From contig JACKPA010000015.1 in the NCBI GenBank assembly GCA_024233865.1, positions 1 through 64,000 on the forward strand: DNA of 64,000 bases, in the 5' to 3' direction. This DNA is from Leptospiraceae bacterium. Its GTDB lineage: Bacteria; Spirochaetota; Leptospiria; Leptospirales; Leptospiraceae. Of this stretch, positions 45,214 through 54,119 are shown one piece after another. The position numbers and the translations under genes were made by a program. The notes below the pieces were generated by a model. That model was given only the letters and a program-made list of their open reading frames with translations. It was not told where the DNA came from and searched no databases. Every line of letters starts with the position of its first letter. Within the stretch, counting starts at the first letter, position 1.

Positions 45214-46341
45214 TTGGAACAACAGGAATTTATTTTACAAGCTGTTAAATGGGTAAACCAGGGCTATGCATTGGGATACTATAATGATCAAACCTACTTT
45301 ATTTCTGGAGCGATTCCGGGTGAAATAGTTCGTGCTAAACTCGTTTATCAAAATTCCAAATTCAAGCATCTTGTTGTCACAGTAGTATTGGAAGCATCCG
45401 AGTTCAGGATTCAAAATGACTGTCCGATTTTTCTGGAATGTGGTGGTTGCTCTTTTAGGCATATTTTGTATTCTTACGAGTTAGACGTTAAAAAGGAACT
45501 TCTTAAAAAAGAATTGAAAAAGGAGGAAGAAATACCTGTTTATTCGGATTCTTCTGAAAAATATAGAAACAACGTTCAGATTACAGTCGAAAATAACAAA
45601 AAAGGATTTTTTAAAGAACATTCCAACCAAGTTGTAGAACATCCCAATACAGGCTGCAAACATTTACCGGATGAATTAAACGACTTTATCAAAAAGCATA
45701 CACCTCAAAGTTCTCAAAAAAGTAGTTTGAAGTTGCGGTTTGATGGAAAAATCGTTACCAATTATGAAAAGGAACCAACTCAGGTCTTTATTAAAAACTT
45801 GAAAATTCAAATTCCGCCTAATGGATTTTTTCAAATCAATCGTTTTTTGCTAGAAAAATGGATTGATGATATTTTGACTTTGCTTGTCGGTAAAAAAGAT
45901 CAAAACTTATTGGAGCTTTTTTGCGGATCAGGGTTGCTTGGTTTGCTCTGTGCACAGAATTTTTCAAGGGTTATTGGTTATGAGGTAGAAAGTTTATCAG
46001 TTCAATACGCCAAAAAGAATGCAAAAACAAACCATATTGTAAATGCGGACTTTATTTCTAAAAATTTATATACACAAAAAATACATAAAGAGCATGGAGA
46101 ATATCCGATTTGGTTGGCAAACCCTCCGAGAAATGGGTTTGGCAAGCTGTTATTGGAGCAAATCCTGTATTACAAACCGCAAATTCTTCTATATTCTAGT
46201 TGTAATTATGTCAGCCTTTCTTCTGACATCCGTAAGTTACTTAAGGACTATGACATAGCCCACCTATCCATGTATGACTTTTTTCCGCGAACTCCTTATT
46301 TTGAGACTTTGGCTTTGCTTAACATAAGGTCTTCTCACTAA
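45214..46341 (+). CDS. TrmA/RlmD-type RNA m5U methyltransferase
   Basis: 375 residues, probably from the TTG at 45214, with AAGG 8-10 bases upstream; the nearby ATG is out of frame. An N-terminal TRAM-like domain carries the 4Fe-4S cysteines C70, C76 and C79 (CPIFLECGGC) plus a later Cys. The SAM site is LLELFCGSGLLGLLCAQ, then WLANPPRNGFG, and the catalytic Cys is in LYSSCNYVSL. It would make 5-methyluridine in tRNA or 23S rRNA; which target is not clear. DPPR is replaced by NPPR. Confidence 0.9.
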   Translation: MEQQEFILQAVKWVNQGYALGYYNDQTYFISGAIPGEIVRAKLVYQNSKFKHLVVTVVLEASEFRIQNDCPIFLECGGCSFRHILYSYELDVKKELLKKELKKEEEIPVYSDSSEKYRNNVQITVENNKKGFFKEHSNQVVEHPNTGCKHLPDELNDFIKKHTPQSSQKSSLKLRFDGKIVTNYEKEPTQVFIKNLKIQIPPNGFFQINRFLLEKWIDDILTLLVGKKDQNLLELFCGSGLLGLLCAQNFSRVIGYEVESLSVQYAKKNAKTNHIVNADFISKNLYTQKIHKEHGEYPIWLANPPRNGFGKLLLEQILYYKPQILLYSSCNYVSLSSDIRKLLKDYDIAHLSMYDFFPRTPYFETLALLNIRSSH

Positions 46342-46361
46342 ATCAATCTGACACAACCTCT

Positions 46362-47255
46362 CTACTTATTCCTTATTCCTTGTTTTAATAGTTTATGTGT
46401 TTCCCGTAGTGTTATAATTGTATTTACAAAATTTCCTAAATCTTCCGTAGAAGTTCCTCCCTGTAAAAAAGCGTTGTACAAATCGGAATTTGCCTTTTTA
46501 ATATCCTTGATGGACTTGGAAATTTGCAAAAGGATGGTTTCTCTTCTTGTTTTGTGCTGCATTGCCATTTCGATTGCCTTTAAGGCTTTGAGTTTATTGG
46601 AATCGGAAGAATAGTAGTATTCATCAGCGGAAACAAGCAAACGATCTGTTGTAAGAAGGTATTGAGAGGCGAGTTTTCCGTCTTTTTTATAATCAAAATC
46701 CCCTTCCAATAAATCACACAGAGTGTCAATTAACACCCTTGAATTTTGCAAAATTGTTTTGATCGCTTCTTTTCGTTTAAAATCAGAAAACAAACCGCTA
46801 AGAATATAAACGGCTTCTCCCAGGGCATTTAGTTTGGAAGTATCTAATTGCTTGTAATTTTGGGAGACGGAACGCAAACTGTCCACAAATTCTTGAGAAG
46901 ACGTTTGTAGCTTTTTTTTGGTAGCTTCGTCAGAAAATGCCAAAAGCAATTTCGCATACGAATTCAAAACTTCCAAAGACTTGAGTCGAATGGCGACATC
47001 TTTTACATCAAAACTTTCATCCAAGTCATTGTAGTCCGGCTCGCCATCTACTACTCCGGCTATTTGCAAACGAATTAGGTTCATTTCCATAGTTGCTTCT
47101 CTCATAAAAACTAATTCTTTGGAAGCCATTTCCGTTACGGTGATTGTAGAATCTCCGAACCTTTTGAGAGATATAACCTGCCTGTCATTAAACGAACATC
47201 GTATCAAAAAAAGGATTAAACTAAAGAGAACGAGTCGATATAAAAAATTTTGCAT
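46362..47255 (-). CDS. Helical lipoprotein of unknown function
   Basis: 297 residues from the ATG at 47255, chosen for the AAGGTG ribosome site and because it begins a proper lipoprotein signal (LVLFSLILFLIRCS). An upstream in-frame ATG would add 50 residues that overlap the divergent rmlD promoter region. The mature part is all-helical and charged, without known motifs. It is divergent from rmlD (about 90 bp between starts) and convergent with the methyltransferase. Confidence 0.72.
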   Translation of the reverse strand: MQNFLYRLVLFSLILFLIRCSFNDRQVISLKRFGDSTITVTEMASKELVFMREATMEMNLIRLQIAGVVDGEPDYNDLDESFDVKDVAIRLKSLEVLNSYAKLLLAFSDEATKKKLQTSSQEFVDSLRSVSQNYKQLDTSKLNALGEAVYILSGLFSDFKRKEAIKTILQNSRVLIDTLCDLLEGDFDYKKDGKLASQYLLTTDRLLVSADEYYYSSDSNKLKALKAIEMAMQHKTRRETILLQISKSIKDIKKANSDLYNAFLQGGTSTEDLGNFVNTIITLRETHKLLKQGIRNK

Positions 47256-47346
47256 TATTTCACCTTTTATCTTTAACCAAATCTTAAAAATTATACACAA
47301 AATTGCAATATGTTTAGAATGTGTCTTTAAAAAAAGGAGTGGGCAC

Positions 47347-48195
47347 TTGAAAAATTTAAAAATTCTTATAACCGGAAAAAATGGTATGCTAGCAACAGAC
47401 ATCATTCAAAAATTAAACAGACAAAGTACTGAAGTACATGCTTTTGATGAGTTTGAACTCGATATTTTGGATAGTTCTAACGTAGAGCAAAAAATAAAGT
47501 CTATTATGCCCGATCTATTCATCAATTGTGCTGCGTATACGGCAGTTGACAACTGTGAAAAAGAAGAAATTGCCATAAAAATCAATGGAGAATCTTTAAA
47601 GCATATCTCCAAAATTTGTGCAAAATACAAAGTGAGATTAGTTCATTTTTCTACGGATTATATTTTTTCCGGAGTTTATTTCAAACCCATACTGGAGGAA
47701 GAAATCCCAAAGCCTATCAATAAATATGGAGAAGGGAAACTATTGGGCGAAAAATATATTAGGGAGCAAAAAGGTCTGGATTATCTGATTTTAAGGGTGC
47801 AATGGCTTTATGGAAAGAATGGAAAAAACTTTGTGGACACAATTCTAAAACTATCCAAAGAGAAAAGTGAGCTAAAAATTGTAAACGATCAGATTGGAAG
47901 ACCAACATCAACCAAATTTTTAGCAGATGTAGTTTGGGAAGCAATAACCAAAGACTTATCCGGAACGTATCATGCTGGTCCAAAAGACTATTGCTCTTGG
48001 TTTGAGTTTGCGGAGTATTTCTTAAGGAATTCAAATTGCAAATTGATTCCGATTCCTTCTTCTGATTATCCGATGCCAGCCAAGAGACCTTTATTTTCTG
48101 TTTTGGATATTTCAAAGTTGGAAAATGTTTTAAAAAGCGATCTTTTGCAAACAACGTGGAAACAACTTGTAGATGAATACATGGAAAGGTTTTGA
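47347..48195 (+). CDS. rfbD: dTDP-4-dehydrorhamnose reductase (RmlD-like)
   Basis: 282 residues from TTG at 47347, which has AGGAG eight bases upstream; a longer in-frame reading from 47119 would overlap the divergent lipoprotein gene antisense and is rejected. The NAD(P) motif is ILITGKNGMLATDI, followed by LFINCAAYTAVDNCE, HFSTDYIFSG and the catalytic Tyr/Lys pair in YGEGKLLGE. RmlD reduces dTDP-4-keto-rhamnose to dTDP-L-rhamnose for O-antigen. The other rml genes are not in the window. Confidence 0.88.
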   Translation: MKNLKILITGKNGMLATDIIQKLNRQSTEVHAFDEFELDILDSSNVEQKIKSIMPDLFINCAAYTAVDNCEKEEIAIKINGESLKHISKICAKYKVRLVHFSTDYIFSGVYFKPILEEEIPKPINKYGEGKLLGEKYIREQKGLDYLILRVQWLYGKNGKNFVDTILKLSKEKSELKIVNDQIGRPTSTKFLADVVWEAITKDLSGTYHAGPKDYCSWFEFAEYFLRNSNCKLIPIPSSDYPMPAKRPLFSVLDISKLENVLKSDLLQTTWKQLVDEYMERF

Positions 48196-48232
48196 TCTCC
48201 ACAAGCAACTCTACCGAAAGTGAAGGGGACTT

Positions 48233-49507
48233 TTATTTACATTTCGCAATAAATGAATAGCTTTTATTTGCCGTTGTTCCAATCAGATAGGCATATCCTT
48301 GGGTGTCGGCTGTAATTGCCTTTAAATAAACGTTTAGTTTCATACTCCACTTTTTTTCTCCTTTTGTATTGTAGCTGCTTAAAAAGAAAGGAGATTCACC
48401 ACCAAACATATAAATATGACTCTGAGAATGATAAGCCATTTTTTCCATAAAACGAGATTTGTAATCAAGCAAGATACGAGTCCACCATGTATTTCCATCT
48501 CTATCGTATTTAATCAAAAAAAGATGCCAATAACCTGTTGTTTCTTCTCCGTTTAGTGATCCATATGTATGACCGGTTACGAAAAAATTATTCTCACCAT
48601 CCGAAGCTATATCGGTTGCCAAAGTGCTAGTACTGGAAACTCCTAACAATTTTGTCCATAACACAGTTTTATCTTTGTTTAGCTTGATTACAAACAAATC
48701 CGTTAAGCCGGTAACGGATTCACCATTTAGGTCTTGGGTTGTACTTCCGGTAATATATATAGCTTCATCTTGGTCAACAATAATTCCATTAGCTTGAACA
48801 TCATGGTAATAACCCAACTTTTTATCCCACTGCATTTCACCGGTAGAATCGTATTTTGTGATATAATATGTAATAGAATCATTGTTCGTCGTTTGAGTGT
48901 AATACACAATATAGAGATTTTCCGAAAGACTAAAGGCTCCATGTACAAAGTATGTATTTGCATTTTGATGACCTTGTAATTTTGTCCAAAGCTTATTGCC
49001 ATTACCATCATATTTTATAATAAAACCATCAGTTCCACTACCCGATTTGACTTGCTTATCCAAATCACCGTTAGTATTGCCCAAAACGTAGACATTGTTT
49101 TGAAGGTCAGATAAAATTTTTGTTGGATATGTGTTTGCAGCCTTTACTCCAAGTAATTCTGTCCAGACACCTTCACCTTCGGAATTGAATTTTTTTACAA
49201 AAAGGTCATAATGCGATTCACCACTAGTTTGATAAATACCATCCAGATTTCCGTTTGTATATCCGGTTACATAAATATCATCATTTAAGTCAGAAACAAC
49301 TGATACCGCAGTAGTTTCTTTACCTTCTACGCCATATTGCTTAATCCAATACATCGATCCGCTTTCAGCAGTATTTATATTGCCAATCCCTTGTGCAAGC
49401 CTGGCAATTAAATAGTCAATGGCGCTTACTTCCGGCTCACTTTTTGTAAGCAGACAATGCGATAAAAATAAAATGACTATATAAAATATTGCTCTTGTAT
49501 TTTTCAT
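48233..49507 (-). CDS. SBBP-repeat (beta-propeller) lipoprotein
   Basis: 424 residues. A lipoprotein signal (FYIVILFLSHCLL) precedes six or seven SBBP units of about 50 residues, with DIYVTGYTNGNLDG, FVKKFNSEGEGVWTELLG and NVYVLGNTNGDLD type strands. These propeller proteins are surface or periplasmic and of unknown function, common in Leptospira-like spirochaetes. It is divergent from the TPR gene at 49566 with a short shared promoter gap. The reading frame is intact. Confidence 0.85.
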   Translation of the reverse strand: MKNTRAIFYIVILFLSHCLLTKSEPEVSAIDYLIARLAQGIGNINTAESGSMYWIKQYGVEGKETTAVSVVSDLNDDIYVTGYTNGNLDGIYQTSGESHYDLFVKKFNSEGEGVWTELLGVKAANTYPTKILSDLQNNVYVLGNTNGDLDKQVKSGSGTDGFIIKYDGNGNKLWTKLQGHQNANTYFVHGAFSLSENLYIVYYTQTTNNDSITYYITKYDSTGEMQWDKKLGYYHDVQANGIIVDQDEAIYITGSTTQDLNGESVTGLTDLFVIKLNKDKTVLWTKLLGVSSTSTLATDIASDGENNFFVTGHTYGSLNGEETTGYWHLFLIKYDRDGNTWWTRILLDYKSRFMEKMAYHSQSHIYMFGGESPFFLSSYNTKGEKKWSMKLNVYLKAITADTQGYAYLIGTTANKSYSFIAKCK

Positions 49508-49565
49508 GGTTCGTTTTTATGGTCTTAAGCTTAAGGACAACCTTTAGACAATCGGAACTGCTAAA

Positions 49566-50744
49566 ATGTTTTACTCTATTTATCATAGATGTGAAAAAAA
49601 AGTCTTATATAGTATTTTTTTATCCATAAAAATTTTAGTAACTTTTTTTATTTTTAATAGTGTTTATTTATGGGCTTCGGACAATTCTACCCTTAATCCA
49701 ATTGAAAGTCTGATTTATTCTCAAAACTACCAAAAAGCTCTGGAAGATTTGGAAGTATTGGAAAAAAATCCAGAAAACAGAACTTGGGAATTCTACAAAC
49801 TTAAAGGAGATGCGTTTTTAGGTATTTCTCGACAATATGATGCCGCTAATTCATTTCAAAAAAGCCTAAAAATAAATCCAAGGCAGGCAGTATTGCACCT
49901 AAAGCTATCTCAGTTTTACGATAGTATTCGCAAACCTAAAAAGTCTTTTCACCACGTCCGGTTGTACCTTGCTCTGGAAGGTGATGATATACAGCAAAGA
50001 TACAGAGCTATCATTTTGTCTTCTAGAGTTGGTGATTTAAAGTATTTCCAATACGCCTTAAAAAGAATAGAAGATACTACAAAAAAGTCAGAGTATGACA
50101 TAAAAGAGGTTCTCAATACCATCGAAACTCATTTCCAAAAAGGAGAATACAAACACGTTCAGCAAGATTGTGAAAAGTATCTACCTTACTTCCCGCAAGA
50201 AAAAAAGCTCCATAACTACCTTTATCTTGCCCACAGAAACCAAAACTCAAGTATTAATACAATTGAAAACGTATTGATAGATTCGGTTGCTATTTTTAGA
50301 GACTCCTCTTTGTACCAAATTAGATTGGCTATTTATCTCAAATCACAAAAAAAGCTGCACCGGGCACTTTCTGTATTCAGGCGAGCTTTTCAAAATGCTT
50401 TAATTCAAGATGGCTTTTCTATAGATGAAGAAATTTTATATCATATCAAACAGGTTTATTATGAATTGAATTGCCATATGGATTCCAAAGCCATTGATTC
50501 ACTTATTCAGACCATTCGCAAAAGGGAAAACCAAGAACTGCAAAAATTGGATTCCTCTATTAGGCTTTATAATTATAACCGAGAATACTTGGTGTTCGCC
50601 TTGCATTATCTGGCGGTTAAGGAGGACGAAAAAATGTTCCGAGCCTATAGCCAAATCTTGATGGAAAGGGATGAAAAAAGGGGAGACAAAGAACTGATGA
50701 ACGTTTTTTCTCCTTTTGAAAAAGAAGAAATGAGAGTTTGGTAA
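49566..50744 (+). CDS. Membrane-anchored TPR protein
   Basis: 392 residues. An N-terminal hydrophobic helix (~21-40, FLSIKILVTFFIFNSVYLWA) acts as signal or anchor, then TPR-type helix pairs (QNYQKALEDLEVLEKNP, QYDAANSFQKSLKINPRQ, HRALSVFRRAFQNAL). TPR arrays mediate protein contacts, probably in the periplasm here. No catalytic motif. The gene is followed by a dispersed GATTA repeat. Confidence 0.75.
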   Translation: MFYSIYHRCEKKVLYSIFLSIKILVTFFIFNSVYLWASDNSTLNPIESLIYSQNYQKALEDLEVLEKNPENRTWEFYKLKGDAFLGISRQYDAANSFQKSLKINPRQAVLHLKLSQFYDSIRKPKKSFHHVRLYLALEGDDIQQRYRAIILSSRVGDLKYFQYALKRIEDTTKKSEYDIKEVLNTIETHFQKGEYKHVQQDCEKYLPYFPQEKKLHNYLYLAHRNQNSSINTIENVLIDSVAIFRDSSLYQIRLAIYLKSQKKLHRALSVFRRAFQNALIQDGFSIDEEILYHIKQVYYELNCHMDSKAIDSLIQTIRKRENQELQKLDSSIRLYNYNREYLVFALHYLAVKEDEKMFRAYSQILMERDEKRGDKELMNVFSPFEKEEMRVW

Positions 50745-50758
50745 AAAGGCAATATAAT

Positions 50759-50795
50759 CCAATCATCTTAATCACGAAAATCACTCTAATCATGG
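50759..50795. repeat. Dispersed intergenic repeat, copy 3 (inverted)
   Basis: AATCATCTTAATCACGAAAA followed by TCACTCTAATCATGG is the reverse complement of the GATTTTCGTGATTA family found at 33614 and 38642. It fills the gap between the convergent TPR and cysteine-cluster genes and reaches into the last codons of the latter. Confidence 0.55.
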
Positions 50796-51502
50796 TATAT
50801 ATCCAAGAGTTTTTGATAAATTTCTCCATTCTTTTTTAACTTCAATCTTTCAGCGAGTTTTTCCAAGTTGGTTTTCTCCGGTAAGTTGGTATCAATTTCA
50901 AAAGAAGTTTGATGAAGAAGAGGTTTTAGCCTTTTGTTTCTCAATTTCAAAAATAACAGATCGATTAATAAATTTTTATACTCCGAAAACATTCTATCCA
51001 AGCTGATATGAGTTTCCAAAAAAAACTTTTCTATACAATTGATTGTAATATGGTCTGCTGCCAAATTTGAATATTCAAAATAGTTGAGTTCCATAGAATC
51101 AAAAATTTTCTGCCAAGAACCTGCTGTCTGTCTATCAAAGTTTGTGCACGTATAACCCTGGCATATAGAAGAGCCATAAAAAGAAAAATTTTGGCTTTTG
51201 GGGTCTTTAGTTCTTTCCGGGTGTATCATACAGCCTATCTTTTTGTATTCTTTATCTATAAAACCTAAATAAGGGCAATTATAGATCATTTCATCAACCT
51301 TTTTATATTCAGCCTCTATTTTCTCCCTTCTCTGTCTGTATTCAGCAATTTTCCATGGTTCATCAAAAGAAACATTGGAAGAAAAATCCTTAGTTCTTTC
51401 TTTTAAAATTTTCTGAAAAGATAAAGAATTTAGTTTTAAATTAAATATTCCGCAGCATGCACCACAGGAATTTTGTTTATTTTGTGGTTGGCACAGACTC
51501 AT
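50786..51502 (-). CDS. Cysteine-cluster protein (YkgJ-like metal-binding) downstream of CHAT gene
   Basis: 238 residues from the ATG at 51502; a TTG at 51556 would add 18 residues. The N terminus has C-x8-C-x2-CC (SLCQPQNKQNSCGACCG), and later cysteines occur in YNCPYLG, IGCMIHP and SICQGYTC. This is the pattern of YkgJ-type zinc/iron-chelating or Fe-S domains. The C-terminal third is helical. Its start lies inside the CHAT gene (26-bp overlap), so it is translated from the sigma-CHAT operon. Function unknown. Confidence 0.7.
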   Translation of the reverse strand: MSLCQPQNKQNSCGACCGIFNLKLNSLSFQKILKERTKDFSSNVSFDEPWKIAEYRQRREKIEAEYKKVDEMIYNCPYLGFIDKEYKKIGCMIHPERTKDPKSQNFSFYGSSICQGYTCTNFDRQTAGSWQKIFDSMELNYFEYSNLAADHITINCIEKFFLETHISLDRMFSEYKNLLIDLLFLKLRNKRLKPLLHQTSFEIDTNLPEKTNLEKLAERLKLKKNGEIYQKLLDIYHD

Positions 51503-53312
51503 TGCTATCGGGAGGGGTAAGTATTTTTCTACCGGGACCGGGGATTTCAAATTCAATATCTTCCGTATTGATGTTATCTACCTTTATTCCGTACAAAGGT
51601 AAAAGCATTTTTTTCCCTTTATGGATTAATATAAGCCTATCACGATACCTTTCTAATTGCTCATGTATGTAACCTTCACTGCTGGGAATAAGATTGTAGG
51701 TTGGCTTAGTGCCGGTAAAATAACAATGGCTATTGGAACTTTGGGAAATATATACAATATTACAACTCTCAAACTCGGACATTTCCATTAACAAGTTTTC
51801 ATAATAGTATTGCATGGTAATGAGGTAGCCTTGCAAAGCGTCTTCTTCCAATTGCTTTGTTTCCAATTTTTTTACCCAGTCTATAATTTTATATATAACT
51901 TCTTTATTTGTCGAAAGGACTTCCAAAAGCGAATCCATAACCATGGATATCTTTAACTGTTTAAAGTTCCATATGCAATTGTAAATTTGGTTCCACCACT
52001 CCAACAACGTATTCACAGAATAGAGGTTATTTGAATTTTTCCCTAGAGAGCGGTAATAGTGATCACTAAAAACGATCATTCCAATCAATTTTGAAAACTC
52101 TTCCATATTCGTAATGATCGAATATTTGAGAGTCTGCATATCATCATGTTCTTCTTCTTTTCGAAGGTATTCCATATATGTTCTGGCGATGTTTGTGGGA
52201 TAGTGATTGAATACAATGGTTGGGTTGATAATTTTTCTTTTATTTTCTTCGACCGGCTCGCTAACAATAATATAGTTTGGAGGACCATGGAGAGAATAAT
52301 TTGCCCATGTCAAATCCCATGGTTCATAGTTCCTTCTTGCATATTCTTTGGCAATAAAAAGAGATTCGCCTACTGTTCCTTCGTTGAAAAGAGACAAATA
52401 AAAACGAATGGTGAAATCCAATGTTTTTTCATTATCTACAACTTCCCAATTTGTACCAATAAAACACTTGATTCCAGCCATTAAAAAAGAACCGGCAAAA
52501 TAATTCATAATTCCTGGAGACAAATTTACATTTGGATTTTTTACCGATTGGCAAGAGTTGCTAAATACCAAATTGGTAGAAAATCCGCTACTTTTAATTT
52601 CTCTTGCCTTTAGAACCTTATTATTGTAAAGAAGCCAACCATTTTCCATGGAATCATTGGAAAAATAAAGGTGTCCTGAATAATGAATAATGTGTTTTCC
52701 CCGAATCATGGATAGTAACTTCAATTTTGTAATCTGTTTACCGGAGATAAATTGAATTTCAAGCCTTGACGGAGAAACTTGTTGTTTTAGACTTTTAAAT
52801 AATTCCTCACCTTCTCTTTGTGCCCATTCCAAATCTTCTGTGGGGTCAACTACTATGAGCATTTTTAATTTTTCATGGTCTGAGTTATCTTTAGGGGTGC
52901 CGCTGCCTTTAACCGTTTTTCCTATATAAAACTTATCAGACAAAAAGCAGGAACCATCATGTAACAGTTCCCAGGGAATATCGCTAAGTCCCTGGTCTAT
53001 GTTAAAATGAAGATATTTTTCGGAAGTTTGTCTTAATTTTTCAGAGATTTCTTTAGGAAAAAACTGATCATAAAAAGTTTCTCCCAAAACCTTTAAATCT
53101 CTTAAAACATCCGGCTCTACTTGCAATTTTAAGCCGTGATTTGCATGAAAAGTATTAGAGACTCTAGAAATATTTTCCGCTTCTTTAATGTATTCTAATA
53201 TCAAATCCTCATCCATGACAGATTGCAAGTGTGACCCTGAATCCGAGCGACCGGAATGAAAGACATTAAAAACATTTACGTTACCAACTCTATCGATTAA
53301 CAAATCGATCAT
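51477..53312 (-). CDS. CHAT-domain (caspase-like) protease
   Basis: 611 residues. The CHAT fold covers ~60-370: LSDIPWELLHDG, the catalytic His214 in HIIHYSGHLYF, and Cys254 in LVFSNSCQSV, then FIGTNWEVVDNEKTLDFTIRFYLSL and GESLFIAKEYAR. Both dyad residues are present, so it should be an active cysteine protease. The C-terminal ~240 residues are helical with no TPR signature, possibly a regulatory or target-binding region. It follows the 254-residue gene by seven bases. CHAT proteases in Craspase and gasdermin-type loci cut a neighbouring partner, so the adjacent gene is the natural candidate substrate. Confidence 0.88.
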   Translation of the reverse strand: MIDLLIDRVGNVNVFNVFHSGRSDSGSHLQSVMDEDLILEYIKEAENISRVSNTFHANHGLKLQVEPDVLRDLKVLGETFYDQFFPKEISEKLRQTSEKYLHFNIDQGLSDIPWELLHDGSCFLSDKFYIGKTVKGSGTPKDNSDHEKLKMLIVVDPTEDLEWAQREGEELFKSLKQQVSPSRLEIQFISGKQITKLKLLSMIRGKHIIHYSGHLYFSNDSMENGWLLYNNKVLKAREIKSSGFSTNLVFSNSCQSVKNPNVNLSPGIMNYFAGSFLMAGIKCFIGTNWEVVDNEKTLDFTIRFYLSLFNEGTVGESLFIAKEYARRNYEPWDLTWANYSLHGPPNYIIVSEPVEENKRKIINPTIVFNHYPTNIARTYMEYLRKEEEHDDMQTLKYSIITNMEEFSKLIGMIVFSDHYYRSLGKNSNNLYSVNTLLEWWNQIYNCIWNFKQLKISMVMDSLLEVLSTNKEVIYKIIDWVKKLETKQLEEDALQGYLITMQYYYENLLMEMSEFESCNIVYISQSSNSHCYFTGTKPTYNLIPSSEGYIHEQLERYRDRLILIHKGKKMLLPLYGIKVDNINTEDIEFEIPGPGRKILTPPDSNESVPTTK

Positions 53313-53319
53313 TTATGAC

Positions 53320-54084
53320 TTACTCTTCAAATATGGATAAATCAAAAGCTTTGCTGTCATACTTTCCAACAAATTCTATGTGGTATGCCCCTTCTTTTAA
53401 ACCGGAAAAGGTGACAATACCATCTCTGTTTACCGTACTCGAAAAAACAAATCTATTATTTTTTTTCAAATTTACGTGATCGTAGTTTTTAGGTGAGGAA
53501 TTATCAAATTTTATACTCAAATAAACTTCATCAGGGTTTTCACGTATTATCTGATAAATAAATTGATTATTATCATTTGTTCGCTCTTGCAACGTAATAC
53601 AAGAGGAATTATCCAGTAAAGCCGCTGTTCGAAAAGCAGGTACAACTTGAGGTATCTGAGGAATAATTGCGTCTCCAAAAATGGAGTTAATCAATTTAAG
53701 ACCTTGCTTTCCTAGTTTGACGGTTATAGAATCCTTAGCCTGCTTTTTATATTGAAAACTGGATTCCATATATTTTTGTAAATATACAGGTAAGTCGTAT
53801 TCCTCACCATTGTGCATTGCACGATCAGCCTTTTGTAGGTCTAGTTCTTCCTGGAAAGAGGAGTATTCACCACCCTCACTCCAATCATTAGAATATTTAT
53901 GGTGTGATTCCTTAAAAGCGAGAAAAAGAGATTTTTCTATTAAAGCCAACTTCTCAAAACATTTTTCACAGTTCATCGCTTTTTCATATGCTACTTCAGG
54001 ATTATTTATAAAAATTTCTTCGAGATTGTCGGAAACACATTCATTTTCTTTGCACTTTTCTATTTTACTTTTCATTGCCCCCAT
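53320..54084 (-). CDS. Unknown protein between sigma factor and CHAT protease (possible anti-sigma)
   Basis: 254 residues. The N-terminal ~75 residues carry cysteines C11, C16, C39 and C42 (including NCEKCFEKLALIE), reminiscent of anti-sigma zinc fingers though without the HxxxCxxC consensus. A helical middle is followed by a hydrophobic hinge (INSIFGDAIIPQIPQVVPAF) and a C-terminal beta-sandwich-like domain (QFIYQIIRENPDEVYLSIKFD, GIVTFSGLKEGAYHIEFVG). No clear membrane helix. Gene order sigma / this / CHAT with gaps of 35 and 7 bp suggests it binds the sigma factor and may be cut by the protease. Both ideas are inference. Confidence 0.6.
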   Translation of the reverse strand: MGAMKSKIEKCKENECVSDNLEEIFINNPEVAYEKAMNCEKCFEKLALIEKSLFLAFKESHHKYSNDWSEGGEYSSFQEELDLQKADRAMHNGEEYDLPVYLQKYMESSFQYKKQAKDSITVKLGKQGLKLINSIFGDAIIPQIPQVVPAFRTAALLDNSSCITLQERTNDNNQFIYQIIRENPDEVYLSIKFDNSSPKNYDHVNLKKNNRFVFSSTVNRDGIVTFSGLKEGAYHIEFVGKYDSKAFDLSIFEE

Positions 54085-54119
54085 TCTCCTTATAAGATAA
54101 AAGACGGTTAATAAAGAGT

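Noticed and set aside
47119..47346. Extended N terminus of the RmlD reading frame
   Set aside because: The extra 76 codons overlap the divergent lipoprotein gene antisense and precede the NAD-binding strand with unrelated sequence. The TTG at 47347 has a good ribosome site.
52146..52484. 112-residue plus-strand frame inside the CHAT gene
   Set aside because: It is antisense to conserved CHAT-domain sequence and lacks a ribosome site.
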